A stretch of 64,000 bases of DNA from Rhodobacterales bacterium RIFCSPHIGHO2_02_FULL_62_130 (GCA_001828855.1 MHZT01000048.1:186001-250000); one strand, 5' to 3'. Positions 1-8,945 are shown, numbered from the stretch's first letter. A program made the numbers and translations. The notes: generated by a model from the sequence alone, not told the origin.

Positions 1-569
1 TGTTGGTCTTGCGCTTTCCGCAGCTGACCCCGCCCACCGCGATTGCGCGGGATTTGCAGACGATCCGGGAATTCAAGGCGCGGCATGGCGATATCATCCT
101 CAAGCCGCTTTACGGCAACGGCGGGGCTGGGGTGTTCCGGCTGGACCCGAATGACCGCAATCTGGCCAGCCTTTACGAGATGTTTACCGGCATGAACCGC
201 GAGCCGATGATCGTGCAGAAGTTCCTGCCTGATGTGTCCAAGGGCGACAAGCGGGTGATTCTGGTGGATGGCGAAGCCGTCGGGGCGATCAACCGTGTGC
301 CGCAGGCGGGGGAGACGCGGTCGAACATGCACGCGGGCGGGCGACCGGAGAAGATTGGCCTGACCCCTCGCGATCTTGAGATTTGCGCGACCATTGGTCC
401 GGTTCTGAAAGAGAAAGGCCAGATTTTCGTCGGGATCGATGTGATCGGCGATTATCTCACCGAAATCAACGTCACCTCGCCCACGGGGATTCAAGAGTTG
501 GAGCGGTTTGACGGCACCAACACGGCCGAACGTATCTGGCAGGTGATCGAGGCCAAGCGGGGGCAGTAG
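1..569 (+). CDS. gshB: glutathione synthetase, C-terminal part (cut by window start)
   Basis: This is the last 189 or so residues of a glutathione synthetase, which joins gamma-glutamylcysteine and glycine using ATP in the cytoplasm. The reading frame (codon positions from base 3) is open to the window edge, so the true start lies outside. Visible ATP-grasp features are the [13 protein letters not shown] glycine-rich loop, the [20 protein letters not shown] strand, the RSNMHAGG substrate segment and the metal-binding end [21 protein letters not shown]. The TTG at base 3 is only the first in-frame start-like codon, not the real start. Its 3' neighbour comM is convergent, 33 bases away. The family assignment is firm. 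Confidence 0.95.
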   Translation, partial: LVLRFPQLTPPTAIARDLQTIREFKARHGDIILKPLYGNGGAGVFRLDPNDRNLASLYEMFTGMNREPMIVQKFLPDVSKGDKRVILVDGEAVGAINRVPQAGETRSNMHAGGRPEKIGLTPRDLEICATIGPVLKEKGQIFVGIDVIGDYLTEINVTSPTGIQELERFDGTNTAERIWQVIEAKRGQ

Positions 570-602
570 CGGCGACTTGTCGGCCAAGTTTTCGGCGCGG
601 AA

Positions 603-2117
603 TCAGGATTTTGCCCCGACAGCCAGCCGATAGCTGACCGCTTCGGCGACATGTGGCAGGCGGACCTGTGCTGCGCCACCCAGATCGGCGATAGTGCGCG
701 CCACGCGCAGCACGCGGTGATAGCCGCGTGCTGACAGGCCAAAACGCTCGGCCACCTTGGCAAGCAGGGCGCGGCCTTCGGGATCGGGGGCCGCTACCTC
801 TTCCAGCAGCGCCCCCTCCATATCGGCATTCACGCGGGTGGCCGGATGCTGTGCAAAACGGGTGCTTTGCCGGGCGCGGGCGGCCTGAACCCGCGCGGCG
901 ATGGTGGCAGAACTATCGCCCGAGGCAGGCAGATCAAGGTCGGTATAGGCCACGGGTGGCACCTCGACGCGCAGATCGAACCGGTCCATCAGCGGGCCAG
1001 AAATGCGGCCCAGATAATCCTCGCCGCAGACCGGCACCTTGGCACAGGCGCGGGCGGGGTCTGACATATAGCCGCATTTGCAGGGATTGGCGGCCGCCAC
1101 CAGCAAGAAGCGGCACGGATAACGGATATGGGCATTGGCGCGGGCGACCATGATTTCGCCCGTCTCTATCGGTTGGCGCAGGGTTTCCAGCACGGTGCGC
1201 GGAAATTCGGGGAATTCGTCCATGAACAACACGCCATTGTGCGCCAGCGAAATCTCTCCGGGTTTGGCACCCTTGCCACCGCCTACGATGGCGGCCATCG
1301 AGGCGGTGTGGTGGGGTTCCCGAAAGGGCCTTGTGCGGGAAATACCCCCTTCGGACAAAAGCCCCGCAAGCGAGTGAATCATCGATGTTTCAAGGGCTTC
1401 TTGCGCCGACAGTGGTGGCAAGATCCCCGGCAACCGGGCGGCGAGCATGGATTTTCCCGATCCGGGGCTTCCCACCATCAGCGCGTGGTGACGGCCTGCG
1501 GCGGCGATTTCCAGCGCGCGTTTGGCGCGTTCTTGTCCCTTCACCTCGCGCATGTCGCGGCCCAAAGGGGGGGCCAGAACCTCGCCTGCCTCGGCGGGGG
1601 TAATCGGGGCTTGGCCGGTGAAATGACGCACCACCTCGTCCAGCGATCCGGCGGCCAGCACCTGAGTTGCGCCGACCCAAGCCGCTTCGGCCCCGCAAGC
1701 GCGAGGGCAAAGCAGGGCGCGGTCTTCTTCGGCGGCGGCCATAGCGGCGGGCAGCGCGCCGATCACGGGAATCAGGCGTCCATCCAGCGACAGTTCACCA
1801 AGGGAAACCGTCGCCTCGACCTCATCTTTCGGGATGATTTGCAGCGCGGCCAGCAGCGCCAGCGCGATGGGCAGATCGAAATGCGAGCCTTCTTTGGGCA
1901 GATCCGCAGGCGAGAGGTTCACGGTGATCCGCTTGGCAGGCAGCGCGATCGACATCGCATTCATCGCCGCGCGAACCCGTTCCTTTGCTTCGGACACCGC
2001 TTTGTCGGGCAGGCCCACCACGGCAAAGCCCGGCATGCCTGCGGAAATCGCACATTGCACCTCGACGATGCGGGCCTCGACGCCTTCGAATGCCACCGTG
2101 TAAGACCGCGCAACCAT
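603..2117 (-). CDS. comM: YifB/ComM family Mg-chelatase-like AAA+ ATPase
   Basis: A 504-residue protein with the standard ComM layout: an N-terminal Lon-S16-like fold (1-180), a Mg-chelatase-type AAA+ module with Walker A GSPGSGKS at residues 216-223 and Walker B FMDEF, a Cys-rich loop (NPCKCGY and following cysteines), and a C-terminal helical domain. ComM is a hexameric helicase that helps branch migration in natural transformation; many non-competent bacteria also carry it. I chose the ATG at 2117 (MVARSYTVAF) because a GGGGGG ribosome site lies just upstream and the family begins here. A longer frame to 2195 lacks support. Confidence 0.93.
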   Translation of the reverse strand: MVARSYTVAFEGVEARIVEVQCAISAGMPGFAVVGLPDKAVSEAKERVRAAMNAMSIALPAKRITVNLSPADLPKEGSHFDLPIALALLAALQIIPKDEVEATVSLGELSLDGRLIPVIGALPAAMAAAEEDRALLCPRACGAEAAWVGATQVLAAGSLDEVVRHFTGQAPITPAEAGEVLAPPLGRDMREVKGQERAKRALEIAAAGRHHALMVGSPGSGKSMLAARLPGILPPLSAQEALETSMIHSLAGLLSEGGISRTRPFREPHHTASMAAIVGGGKGAKPGEISLAHNGVLFMDEFPEFPRTVLETLRQPIETGEIMVARANAHIRYPCRFLLVAAANPCKCGYMSDPARACAKVPVCGEDYLGRISGPLMDRFDLRVEVPPVAYTDLDLPASGDSSATIAARVQAARARQSTRFAQHPATRVNADMEGALLEEVAAPDPEGRALLAKVAERFGLSARGYHRVLRVARTIADLGGAAQVRLPHVAEAVSYRLAVGAKS

Positions 2118-2161
2118 TGTCCCCCCGCTTGCCAGTTGGTTAACGGGTAGGCTGCAATGGT

Positions 2162-3034
2162 TTACGAGTGGTAAATTTCCATGAATTTTGGCCAAGCTTC
2201 GGGGTCCGCAACAGTCTTGTCACGGCAAAACGCGTTGCAGAAGCCGAAACGACGGCCCGAAAGTTCAAGCACATGGGTGACGGGCTTGCCCGAATAGGGG
2301 CAGGCGGTGTTCTCGGCCTGCGTCCCATCTACAGGGCGGGCTGGCAACGGCACGGGGCCGGGCCAAGGACGGCGCGGATAGGGGCGGCGGTAAAAATCCT
2401 GATCCGCGCCATCGACCATCCCCATCGCACGCCAGCGCCGGAAGGACGGGTGCGCCAGATGCGCCTGCACATAGGCGGCGGCCTCGGGGCTGACGGGCAG
2501 GTTATAGCTGGCAATGCGGGCCGCGACGGGGGCGTAAAACGCATCCGCCACCGAATAGGTGCCGGTCAGCCACGGGGTTTGTGATCCCGTCACTTTGCGC
2601 GCCCAAGCCCAGACGGTTTCAAGCCGCGACAGATCGGCCAGAACCTCGGCAGGCGGTTCGCAACCGGTATAGCTGACGCGCAGGTTCATCGGGCAATGGT
2701 TGCGAAGCGCGCCAAAGCCTGCATGCATCTCGGCGGCCAGAACGCGGGCGGTAGCGCGGGCCGACGGGTCACTTGGCCAAAGCCCGGCGTCGGGGTGGCG
2801 CGAGGCCAGTTCTTCGGCAATGGCGATGGTTTCGGGAACCACCACCCCGTCGGGCGTCCGCATCGTGGGGGCGGTCTTGCCGGGGAAGAAGTCTTTCAGA
2901 AGGTTCGGCAATTCATCGGTGTAAAGCCGCGCGAGATGTGTTTTTACCGGAATTCCGAAGGCATCGAACAACAGCCAGCCGCGCAGGGACCAACTGGAAT
3001 AGGCGCGGTCACCGATGGCAAGATCGTAGGTCAT
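2162..3034 (-). CDS. glutathione S-transferase family protein with Cys-containing C-terminal tail
   Basis: A 290-residue protein. Residues 1-80 fit a thioredoxin-like GST N-domain (YSSWSLRGWLLFDAFGIPV, then the VPETIAIAEEL motif of the glutathione site). Residues 90-200 fit the helical C-domain. The last 46 residues (245-290) are extra: they begin CPYSG, continue to FCNAFC (C245, C266, C270) and resemble a small YHS/TRASH-like metal-binding knuckle. The ATG at 3034 has GGAAGGA upstream. The substrate is unknown. The gene stands alone, followed downstream on the same strand by comM. Confidence 0.8.
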   Translation of the reverse strand: MTYDLAIGDRAYSSWSLRGWLLFDAFGIPVKTHLARLYTDELPNLLKDFFPGKTAPTMRTPDGVVVPETIAIAEELASRHPDAGLWPSDPSARATARVLAAEMHAGFGALRNHCPMNLRVSYTGCEPPAEVLADLSRLETVWAWARKVTGSQTPWLTGTYSVADAFYAPVAARIASYNLPVSPEAAAYVQAHLAHPSFRRWRAMGMVDGADQDFYRRPYPRRPWPGPVPLPARPVDGTQAENTACPYSGKPVTHVLELSGRRFGFCNAFCRDKTVADPEAWPKFMEIYHS

Positions 3035-3110
3035 GGGCAGTCCTTCCAAGTTTGCGACAGGGTAGGCGCGCGGTTACATCAAGAAAAATCGTGATTTGTG
3101 CGGGCGATCA

Positions 3111-3689
3111 TCACGGAAGATGATTGATCTGATGCAGCGCCCACCCCGAGGGGCCAAGATCAAGCCGCGTCACCGAGAGGTTGTCGATCTTGTGCGACAG
3201 CGCTTCGGCGGTGGAAATGCCGGTGGCATGCTGAACCGCCGCCAGAATCGCGCCGAAATGGGCAACCACGATGATATCGCCCTGATGCGTTTGGGTCAGC
3301 GCGGTGATCGCCGCGCCGATGCGGGCGCGCAGGTCGTTCCAGCTTTCGCCATCGGGTGCTGCAACATCGCCCGGCGTTTCCCAGAAGGCGCGGATATGAT
3401 CGGGGGCTTCGGCGTCAATCTCGGCAAAGCTGCGCTGCTCCCATGCGCCGAAATGGATCTCGCGCAGGGCCGGATCGTGCTGCAGGCGATGGCGGCCCTG
3501 CGCCAGCGCGTCGGCGGTGGCGGTGGCGCGGATCAGGTCTGACGATTGCAGCACGGCACCCGCGGGTAGATGCGCGTGAAGCCGCGCGATCTGGGCGGCA
3601 TCGGACAGATCGGCAGGCAGATCGGTCCATCCGATCATGGATTTGGCATGGGTCGGGCCGTGGCGCACCAGCCAAAGCCGCGTCATCAT
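3111..3689 (-). CDS. histidine phosphatase family protein (alpha-ribazole phosphatase-like)
   Basis: A 192-residue phosphoglycerate-mutase-fold phosphatase. The catalytic RHG is at residues 9-11 (LVRHGPT), and the second catalytic His is in VVAHFGA. Its ATG overlaps the cobU stop codon in an ATGA junction (3686-3689), so the two genes are translationally coupled. Together with the cobU neighbour this suggests removal of the 5'-phosphate of alpha-ribazole or cobalamin phosphate late in cobalamin assembly (CobC role). The phosphatase fold is certain; the substrate is inferred from context only. Confidence 0.82.
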   Translation of the reverse strand: MMTRLWLVRHGPTHAKSMIGWTDLPADLSDAAQIARLHAHLPAGAVLQSSDLIRATATADALAQGRHRLQHDPALREIHFGAWEQRSFAEIDAEAPDHIRAFWETPGDVAAPDGESWNDLRARIGAAITALTQTHQGDIIVVAHFGAILAAVQHATGISTAEALSHKIDNLSVTRLDLGPSGWALHQINHLP

Positions 3690-4246
3690 AGCACGCCCTC
3701 GGGGATTGCGCCTTTCAGCACCATCGGCAGCCCTGCCATGACACCCACCACCAAACCCGCCTGCACCGCAAGCCTTTGGTTCAGCCGCCCCTTATGATCC
3801 CGAAACGCGCGGGCCAGTGCATTTTCAGGCACGATCCCCCAGCCCACCTCGTTTGAGACCACCACGACGGGGGCGGCACAGCCCGCCAGCGCGGCCAAAA
3901 GGGCGCTTGTCTCGGCCTCGATATCCGCCTCGGCCAGCAGATGATTGGTCAGCCACAAGGTTGCACAATCGACCAGCACCACGGCACCGGCCGGAATCGC
4001 GGCTAGGGCAGCGCACAGGTCGCGCGGCGCTTCGGCAGTGATCCAATCCGCACCCCGGTCGGTCTGATGTTGCGCGATACGGGCGCGCATTTCGTCATCC
4101 CAAGCCTCGGCGGTGGCAATGTAATGGCGCGGGCGTGCGGTGGCGCGGACCAGCCGTTCCGCCAAGGCGGATTTGCCTGACCGCGCACCGCCAAGGATCA
4201 GGGAAAGCTGCGGTAAAGAAATATCTATGCGGGATGATCCGATCAC
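3686..4246 (-). CDS. cobU: adenosylcobinamide kinase / adenosylcobinamide-phosphate guanylyltransferase
   Basis: A 186-residue CobU/CobP enzyme. It phosphorylates adenosylcobinamide and then transfers GMP to it in cobalamin nucleotide-loop assembly. Walker A GGARSGKS is at residues 19-26, and the family segment VSNEVGWGIVPENALARAFRD is present. The start used is a GTG at 4246, the first in-frame start codon, without a clear ribosome site; translation might begin slightly later, near LPQLSLILGG. The 5' end overlaps the putative rpoH promoter on the other strand. No cobalamin riboswitch is visible upstream. Confidence 0.93.
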   Translation of the reverse strand: MIGSSRIDISLPQLSLILGGARSGKSALAERLVRATARPRHYIATAEAWDDEMRARIAQHQTDRGADWITAEAPRDLCAALAAIPAGAVVLVDCATLWLTNHLLAEADIEAETSALLAALAGCAAPVVVVSNEVGWGIVPENALARAFRDHKGRLNQRLAVQAGLVVGVMAGLPMVLKGAIPEGVL

Positions 4247-4264
4247 AACTGGCTCGCGTATCTC
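4235..4264 (+). promoter_or_regulatory. candidate sigma-E (RpoE/ChrR-type) promoter of rpoH
   Basis: TGATCC at 4235-4240 is followed after 18 bases by TATCTC at 4259-4264, and the rpoH ATG lies about 42 bases beyond the expected transcription start. The TGATCC -35 element with this spacing is the known signature of Rhodobacter sphaeroides sigma-E promoters, and rpoH-II is a known sigma-E target. The -10 is only a partial match. Confidence 0.5.
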
Positions 4265-4313
4265 ATTTAGGGCCAGCGCAAGGCAGATGACACAGGCCCG
4301 TCAGGGGGAAGCT

Positions 4314-5192
4314 ATGGCGCTTGACGGATATACCGACCAAACCTTGCCGCGCCAAGCGCGCGCGGCAGAATTGCTGGATGCAGAAACCGAATTGCGGCTG
4401 GCTTACGCATGGCGTGACCAGCGCGACGAGGCTGCGCTGCATCGGCTGATCACGGCCTATATGCGGCTTGCGATCTCGATGGCGGCCAAATTCCGCCGCT
4501 ATGGCGCGCCGATGAATGATCTGATTCAGGAGGCCTCATTGGGCCTGATGAAAGCGGCCGAGAAATTCGACCCTGATCGCGGTGTGCGGTTTTCGACCTA
4601 TGCGGTTTGGTGGATCAAGGCCTCGATTCAGGATTATGTGATGCGGAACTGGTCAATGGTGCGGACCGGATCGACCAGCGGGCAGAAGTCCTTGTTCTTC
4701 AACCTGAAACGTGTGCAGGCCAAGCTGGAGCGCGAGGCTGCAGCGGCGGGGGAGCGGCTTGATGCCTTCCAGTTGCGCGAAAAGGTCGCGCACGAAATCG
4801 GCGTGACCATGGCCGAGGTCGAAATGATGGAGGGGCGGCTGTCCGGCTCGGATGCGTCTTTGAATGCGACGCAGGCGGCGGATGAGGACGGGCGCGAATG
4901 GATTGATGCGCTGGAGGATGACAGCCCGCAGGCCGCCGAAACTGTCGAGGCCGCGCATGATGCTGCGACGCTGCGCGGTTGGCTGGCGCAGGCGATGGCG
5001 GCGTTGAATGCGCGCGAGCGGTATATTGTGGGGCAGCGCCGTCTTCTGGAAACGCCGCGCACGCTGGAATCCTTGGGGGCCGAGATGGGCCTTTCCAAAG
5101 AGCGTATCCGCCAGCTTGAAGCCGCCGCCTACGGCAAGCTGCGCCGCCATCTTGAAGGCCAGTCGTCGGAGTTGCACCACTTTCTTGTCTAG
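4314..5192 (+). CDS. rpoH: RNA polymerase sigma-32 factor, RpoH-II type
   Basis: A 292-residue heat-shock-type sigma factor. Region 2 is intact (RLAISMAAKFRRYG, DLIQEASLGLMKAAEKFDP, RFSTYAVWWIKASIQDYVMRNWS). The RpoH box follows (SGQKSLFFNLKR), and region 4 ends with ERIRQLEAAAYGKLRR. The MALDGY start at 4314 has GGGGGAAG upstream; an in-frame ATG at 4287 is the alternative. The sequence resembles the RpoH-II branch, which in Rhodobacter serves the singlet-oxygen and oxidative stress response downstream of sigma-E; the TGATCC element upstream agrees with that. Confidence 0.93.
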   Translation: MALDGYTDQTLPRQARAAELLDAETELRLAYAWRDQRDEAALHRLITAYMRLAISMAAKFRRYGAPMNDLIQEASLGLMKAAEKFDPDRGVRFSTYAVWWIKASIQDYVMRNWSMVRTGSTSGQKSLFFNLKRVQAKLEREAAAAGERLDAFQLREKVAHEIGVTMAEVEMMEGRLSGSDASLNATQAADEDGREWIDALEDDSPQAAETVEAAHDAATLRGWLAQAMAALNARERYIVGQRRLLETPRTLESLGAEMGLSKERIRQLEAAAYGKLRRHLEGQSSELHHFLV

Positions 5193-5227
5193 GCACCGGC
5201 GTTGCGGCCCGTTGCAAAAGCCGGTGC
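5193..5227 (+). terminator. possible hairpin after rpoH
   Basis: GCACCGGC (5193-5200) and GCCGGTGC (5220-5227) form a perfect 8-base-pair stem immediately after the rpoH stop. The loop is long (19 bases) and no T-run follows, so its role as a terminator is uncertain. Confidence 0.35.
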
Positions 5228-5269
5228 TGGCCCCTACACCTGTAGGCCACCCCAGAACGGAGCCTGCCC

Positions 5270-6469
5270 ATGCTGGCCGCAAAGCGTGTTCTTCTGATCA
5301 TCGGCGGCGGTATCGCGGCCTATAAGTCCTTGGCGCTGATCCGGCTTTTGCGCGGGGCAGGGGCTGCAGTGACACCAGTTCTGACCAAGGCGGGGGCCGA
5401 GTTTGTGACGCCCCTGTCAGTGTCGGCGCTGGCGGGGGAAAAGGTTTATACCGCCCTGTTCGATCTGACCGACGAAGCCGAGATGGGTCATATCCAGCTT
5501 TCCCGCGTGGCCGATCTGGTGGTCGTGGCCCCTGCAACGGCGGATCTGATGGCCAAAATGGCGGGCGGGCGGGCCGATGATCTGGCCTCGACCCTGCTTT
5601 TGGCCACCGATACGCCCGTGCTTGTGGCCCCTGCGATGAATGTGCGGATGTGGGATCATGCCGCGACCCGCCGGAATGTGGCGCAATTGCAGGCGGACGC
5701 TGTGCGCTTTGTCGGCCCGAACGAAGGCGAGATGGCTTGCGGTGAATTTGGCGCGGGCCGTATGGCAGAACCGGATGAGATCATGGCCGCGATTGCGACG
5801 CTGTTGGCCGATGGTCCGCTGAAAGGGCGGCGGGTGCTGGTGACCTCTGGTCCGACGCATGAACCGATTGATCCGGTGCGCTATATCGCCAACCGCTCAT
5901 CCGGCGCGCAAGGCACCGCGATAGCGGCGGCACTGCGCGATGTGGGGGCCGAAGTGGTGTTCGTGACCGGCCCTGCAAGCGTGCCACCGCCTGCGGGTGT
6001 GCAGGTGGTGCGGGTGGAAACTGCCGCCGATATGCTGGCAGCGGTGCTGGCGGCCTTGCCGGTTGACGCGGCGGTGATGGCAGCGGCTGTGGCGGATTGG
6101 CGCGTGGCCAATGCCAGCGGGCAGAAGATGAAGAAAGACGGGACGGGCAAGGCTCCGGCGCTGGAATTTGCCGAGAACGCCGACATTCTGGCGACGATCT
6201 CGAAAGGGGCCGCGCGCCCTGCCTTGGTGGTGGGCTTTGCCGCCGAGACGCAGGACGTGGTGGCCCATGCCACCGCCAAGCGCGCGCGCAAAGGCTGCGA
6301 CTGGATCGTGGCCAATGATGTCTCGCCCGAAACCGGCATAATGGGCGGTGCCGAAAATGCGGTGACAGTGATCACCGAGGCGGGGGCCGAGGTCTGGCCG
6401 CGTATGGGCAAGGACGAGGTTGCACGGAAACTGGCGCTTCGCATCGGCGAGGCGCTGAAAAATTCTTGA
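5270..6469 (+). CDS. coaBC: bifunctional phosphopantothenoylcysteine decarboxylase / phosphopantothenate-cysteine ligase
   Basis: A 399-residue fusion that makes 4'-phosphopantetheine, a coenzyme A precursor. The CoaC flavoprotein half (1-180) shows GGGIAAYKSL, the APAMNVRMW substrate motif and the GEMACGEFGAGRM flap. The CoaB half (185-399) shows TSGPTHEPIDPVRYI, ANRSSG and the AAVADWRV...KMKK segment. The ATG at 5270 follows an A-G-rich site (gaacggag). The stop codon lies inside a terminator-like hairpin. dut follows in the same direction, so the two may still be co-transcribed by readthrough. Confidence 0.96.
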   Translation: MLAAKRVLLIIGGGIAAYKSLALIRLLRGAGAAVTPVLTKAGAEFVTPLSVSALAGEKVYTALFDLTDEAEMGHIQLSRVADLVVVAPATADLMAKMAGGRADDLASTLLLATDTPVLVAPAMNVRMWDHAATRRNVAQLQADAVRFVGPNEGEMACGEFGAGRMAEPDEIMAAIATLLADGPLKGRRVLVTSGPTHEPIDPVRYIANRSSGAQGTAIAAALRDVGAEVVFVTGPASVPPPAGVQVVRVETAADMLAAVLAALPVDAAVMAAAVADWRVANASGQKMKKDGTGKAPALEFAENADILATISKGAARPALVVGFAAETQDVVAHATAKRARKGCDWIVANDVSPETGIMGGAENAVTVITEAGAEVWPRMGKDEVARKLALRIGEALKNS

Positions 6470-6481
6470 TGCAAGAATTTT
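6459..6481 (+). terminator. hairpin overlapping the coaBC stop codon
   Basis: AAAATTCTTG (6459-6468) and CAAGAATTTT (6472-6481) form a perfect 10-base-pair stem with loop ATG. The TGA stop of coaBC lies at the top of the left arm. The right arm ends in TTTT. It could act on either strand. Confidence 0.55.
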
Positions 6482-6527
6482 CGGGGCTGTTCCGAAGGAT
6501 AATGGCCGGTTCGGGGCGCAGGCATTG

Positions 6528-6561
6528 GCCTCCGGCGGGGATATTTGAACGAAGAGGATGG
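6528..6561 (+). repeat. dispersed box repeat, copy before dut
   Basis: This copy reads GCCTCCGGCGGGG, ATATTTG, AACG, AAGAGGATGG. It is one of about 14 copies in the window and lies downstream of coaBC in the same orientation. Its AAGAGG supplies the ribosome binding site of dut. Confidence 0.85.
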
Positions 6562-6563
6562 CG

Positions 6564-7031
6564 ATGGAACCGGTGGTGCGGGTGATCTGGGAAGACTGGG
6601 CGGATCGGTCCTTGCCGTTGCCCTCTTATGAAACGGCGGGGGCGGCGGGGGCGGATATTCGCGCCAATCTGCGCCCCGAAGATCGGGACAGCGGCTTTGT
6701 GCTGGACCCGATGCATCGGGCGATTGTGCCGACAGGCATCCGGGTGGAAATCCCGGCTGGCTTCGAGATGCAGATCCGGCCCCGATCCGGGCTGGCGGTG
6801 AAGTTCGGGATTTCCATTCCCAACAGTCCGGGAACGATCGACAGCGATTATCGCGGGCCTTTGGGGGTGGCTTTGGTCAATCTTGGGGCAGAACCCTACA
6901 CGGTCCATCATGGCGACCGCATCGCGCAATGTGTTGTGGCCCCTGTCGTGCAGGCGGGGTTCGAGGTGGTGGAGGCCTTGGGCGATACTGCGCGGGGTGC
7001 GGGCGGGTTCGGCTCGACGGGGCGGAAATGA
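6564..7031 (+). CDS. dut: deoxyuridine 5'-triphosphate nucleotidohydrolase (dUTPase)
   Basis: A trimeric dUTPase of 155 residues that hydrolyses dUTP to dUMP and PPi and keeps uracil out of DNA. The five family motifs are visible: [30 protein letters not shown] (with the catalytic Asp), [11 protein letters not shown] and the C-terminal [11 protein letters not shown] prefer the ATG at 6564 to the one at 6558 because AGAGG ends only at 6557. The stop overlaps the start of the next gene (ATGA at 7028-7031), indicating coupling. Confidence 0.95.
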   Translation: MEPVVRVIWEDWADRSLPLPSYETAGAAGADIRANLRPEDRDSGFVLDPMHRAIVPTGIRVEIPAGFEMQIRPRSGLAVKFGISIPNSPGTIDSDYRGPLGVALVNLGAEPYTVHHGDRIAQCVVAPVVQAGFEVVEALGDTARGAGGFGSTGRK

Positions 7032-8065
7032 TGCTGGTTTTCGGGATGGCTTTGGCGCTGTGGGGGGCGGGTTGGGGCTTTGGCGCGCCCGCGCGGCTGC
7101 GCTGGGGCATGGTTGCGGCGCTGTGGGCGGCAGTGGTGCTGGCGCATCTGGTGCTGCCGGAAGGCGCTGCGCTGCGCGTGGCGACGGGCGGTGATGCGCG
7201 GGTCTGGGCGGTGCTGGGCGGCGTGGTGGCGCTGGGCCTTGGCTATCGCGCGGGGCTGGCGCGTCTGCGCGCGCGGGCGACGCCGGTTGCTGCCCCTGCC
7301 CAGACGGGCAGCTTCCGCGAGGCCGAGCTGGACCGTTACGCCCGCCATATCCTGCTGCGCGAGATCGGCGGACCGGGGCAAAAGCGCCTGAAAGCGGCGA
7401 AGGTTCTGGTGATCGGGGCGGGGGGGCTTGGATCACCCGCGCTATTGTATCTGGCGGCGGCGGGGGTTGGCACCATTGGCGTGATCGACGACGACACGGT
7501 GGATGCATCCAACCTGCAGCGGCAGATCATCCATAGCGATCAACGGCTTGGCATGGCAAAGGTGCAATCTGCGGAAATTGCCATGACCGCGCTGAACCCC
7601 TTTGTGCAAGTGCGCCCCTATCAGCGCCGCCTCACCGAAGACATGGCCGAGGCGCTGATTGCCGATTATGATCTGGTGCTGGATGGGACCGACAATTTCG
7701 ACACCCGCTATCTGGTCAACCGCATTGCCGCCAAGCTGGGCAAGCCCCTGATTTCCGCTGCGATCACCCAATGGGAAGGGCAGCTTTCGCTGTATGATCC
7801 CGCCCGTGGCGCGCCCTGCTATGCCTGCGTTTTCCCCGTGCGCCCTGCCGATGGCATGGTGCCGACCTGTGCCGAGGCGGGCGTGGCCGCGCCCTTGCCG
7901 GGTGTGATCGGGTCGATGATGGCGATGGAGGCGATCAAGCATATCACCGGCGCGGGTCAGACCTTGCGCGGGCGGCTGATGATCCATGACGCGCTTTATG
8001 CCGAAACGCGGGTGATTGGCATCAAGCGACGCGACGGATGCGAGGCATGTGGCGGGCTGCACTGA
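7028..8065 (+). CDS. moeB: MoeB/ThiF/HesA family adenylyltransferase with N-terminal membrane segments
   Basis: A 345-residue E1-like enzyme that would adenylate the C-terminus of a ubiquitin-like sulfur carrier (MoaD or ThiS). The catalytic part starts near residue 100 ([19 protein letters not shown]), with the nucleotide loop GAGGLGS near 130-136, [10 protein letters not shown], and zinc cysteine pairs CYAC (about 262) and CEAC (about 338). There is no rhodanese domain. Unlike E. coli MoeB, residues 1-80 contain two or three hydrophobic segments, suggesting a membrane anchor. The start overlaps the dut stop; ATG at 7031 is equally possible. Whether it serves molybdopterin or thiamine cannot be told. 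Confidence 0.85.
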   Translation: MMLVFGMALALWGAGWGFGAPARLRWGMVAALWAAVVLAHLVLPEGAALRVATGGDARVWAVLGGVVALGLGYRAGLARLRARATPVAAPAQTGSFREAELDRYARHILLREIGGPGQKRLKAAKVLVIGAGGLGSPALLYLAAAGVGTIGVIDDDTVDASNLQRQIIHSDQRLGMAKVQSAEIAMTALNPFVQVRPYQRRLTEDMAEALIADYDLVLDGTDNFDTRYLVNRIAAKLGKPLISAAITQWEGQLSLYDPARGAPCYACVFPVRPADGMVPTCAEAGVAAPLPGVIGSMMAMEAIKHITGAGQTLRGRLMIHDALYAETRVIGIKRRDGCEACGGLH

Positions 8066-8148
8066 TCTTTGGCCCGCAGGGGTGCTTGCAACCGCCCCGA
8101 AGCGTGGGCCATAGTCTGCACGATTACTTTGTGACAGGGAGTTCACCG

Positions 8149-8937
8149 ATGAAATTGACTGCTGCCTTTGCCGGTCTGGCCATGACCGTTGCCGCGACCG
8201 CCAGCTTTGCCCAAGCCTTGCCGGATCTGGAAGGCAAGGAAATCGTGATCGTCACCGAAAACGCCTATCCGCCGCTGCAATTTCTGGATGCTTCCGGCGC
8301 GGCCATCGGCTGGGAATATGATGCCGTGGCCGAACTGGCCAAGCGGCTGAACTTTACCGTGAAATACGAAAACATCTCGTGGGATGCGATGATTCCGGCG
8401 GTGTCGGAAGGCCAGTTTGATTTCGGCATGACCGGCATCACCATCCGCGACGACCGCAAGGAACAGGTCGATTTCTCGGATGCCTATATGCGGTCGGAAA
8501 TGGTGATGCTGGTCAAGGGCGACGAGGCGCGCTTTACCGATGCCGCCAGCTTTGCCGCCGATCCCGAACTGCTGATCGCCGCACAGCCCGGCACGACGCC
8601 CTTCTATACCGCCGTCTATGAAATCTTGGACGGCAACGAGGCTAACCCGCGCATCAAGCTGTTCGAAACCTTTGGCGCAACGGTCGAGGCGTTGAAGGCG
8701 GGCGATGTGGATCTGGTGCTGACCGATGGCACCGCAGGCGCGGGCTATGTCGAGGCGTCGGCAGGCGGGCTGAAGATCGTTGGCGACAAACTGGGGGTCG
8801 AGGATTTCGGCTTTATCTTCCCGAAAGGCTCGACCTTGGTGGCCCCGATCAACGCTGGCATTGCCGCGATGAAGGCCGATGGCACCATCGACGCGCTGAA
8901 CAAGAAATGGTTCCTTGACTACAAGATGGGCCAGTAA
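8149..8937 (+). CDS. amino-acid ABC transporter substrate-binding protein (family 3)
   Basis: A 262-residue periplasmic protein. A Sec signal peptide ([21 protein letters not shown]) probably is cut before QALPD. The mature part shows the family-3 pattern: [53 protein letters not shown]. The ligand is probably a polar amino acid, but the exact one cannot be read. CAGGGAG precedes the ATG. A permease gene follows after a strong hairpin. No ATPase gene is nearby. Confidence 0.92.
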   Translation: MKLTAAFAGLAMTVAATASFAQALPDLEGKEIVIVTENAYPPLQFLDASGAAIGWEYDAVAELAKRLNFTVKYENISWDAMIPAVSEGQFDFGMTGITIRDDRKEQVDFSDAYMRSEMVMLVKGDEARFTDAASFAADPELLIAAQPGTTPFYTAVYEILDGNEANPRIKLFETFGATVEALKAGDVDLVLTDGTAGAGYVEASAGGLKIVGDKLGVEDFGFIFPKGSTLVAPINAGIAAMKADGTIDALNKKWFLDYKMGQ

Positions 8938-8945
8938 TGGCTTTC

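Noticed and set aside
3035-4313. Cobalamin riboswitch near cobU
   Set aside because: The upstream region of cobU is only 67 bases long and is shared with the rpoH promoter. No B12-box-like sequence was seen.
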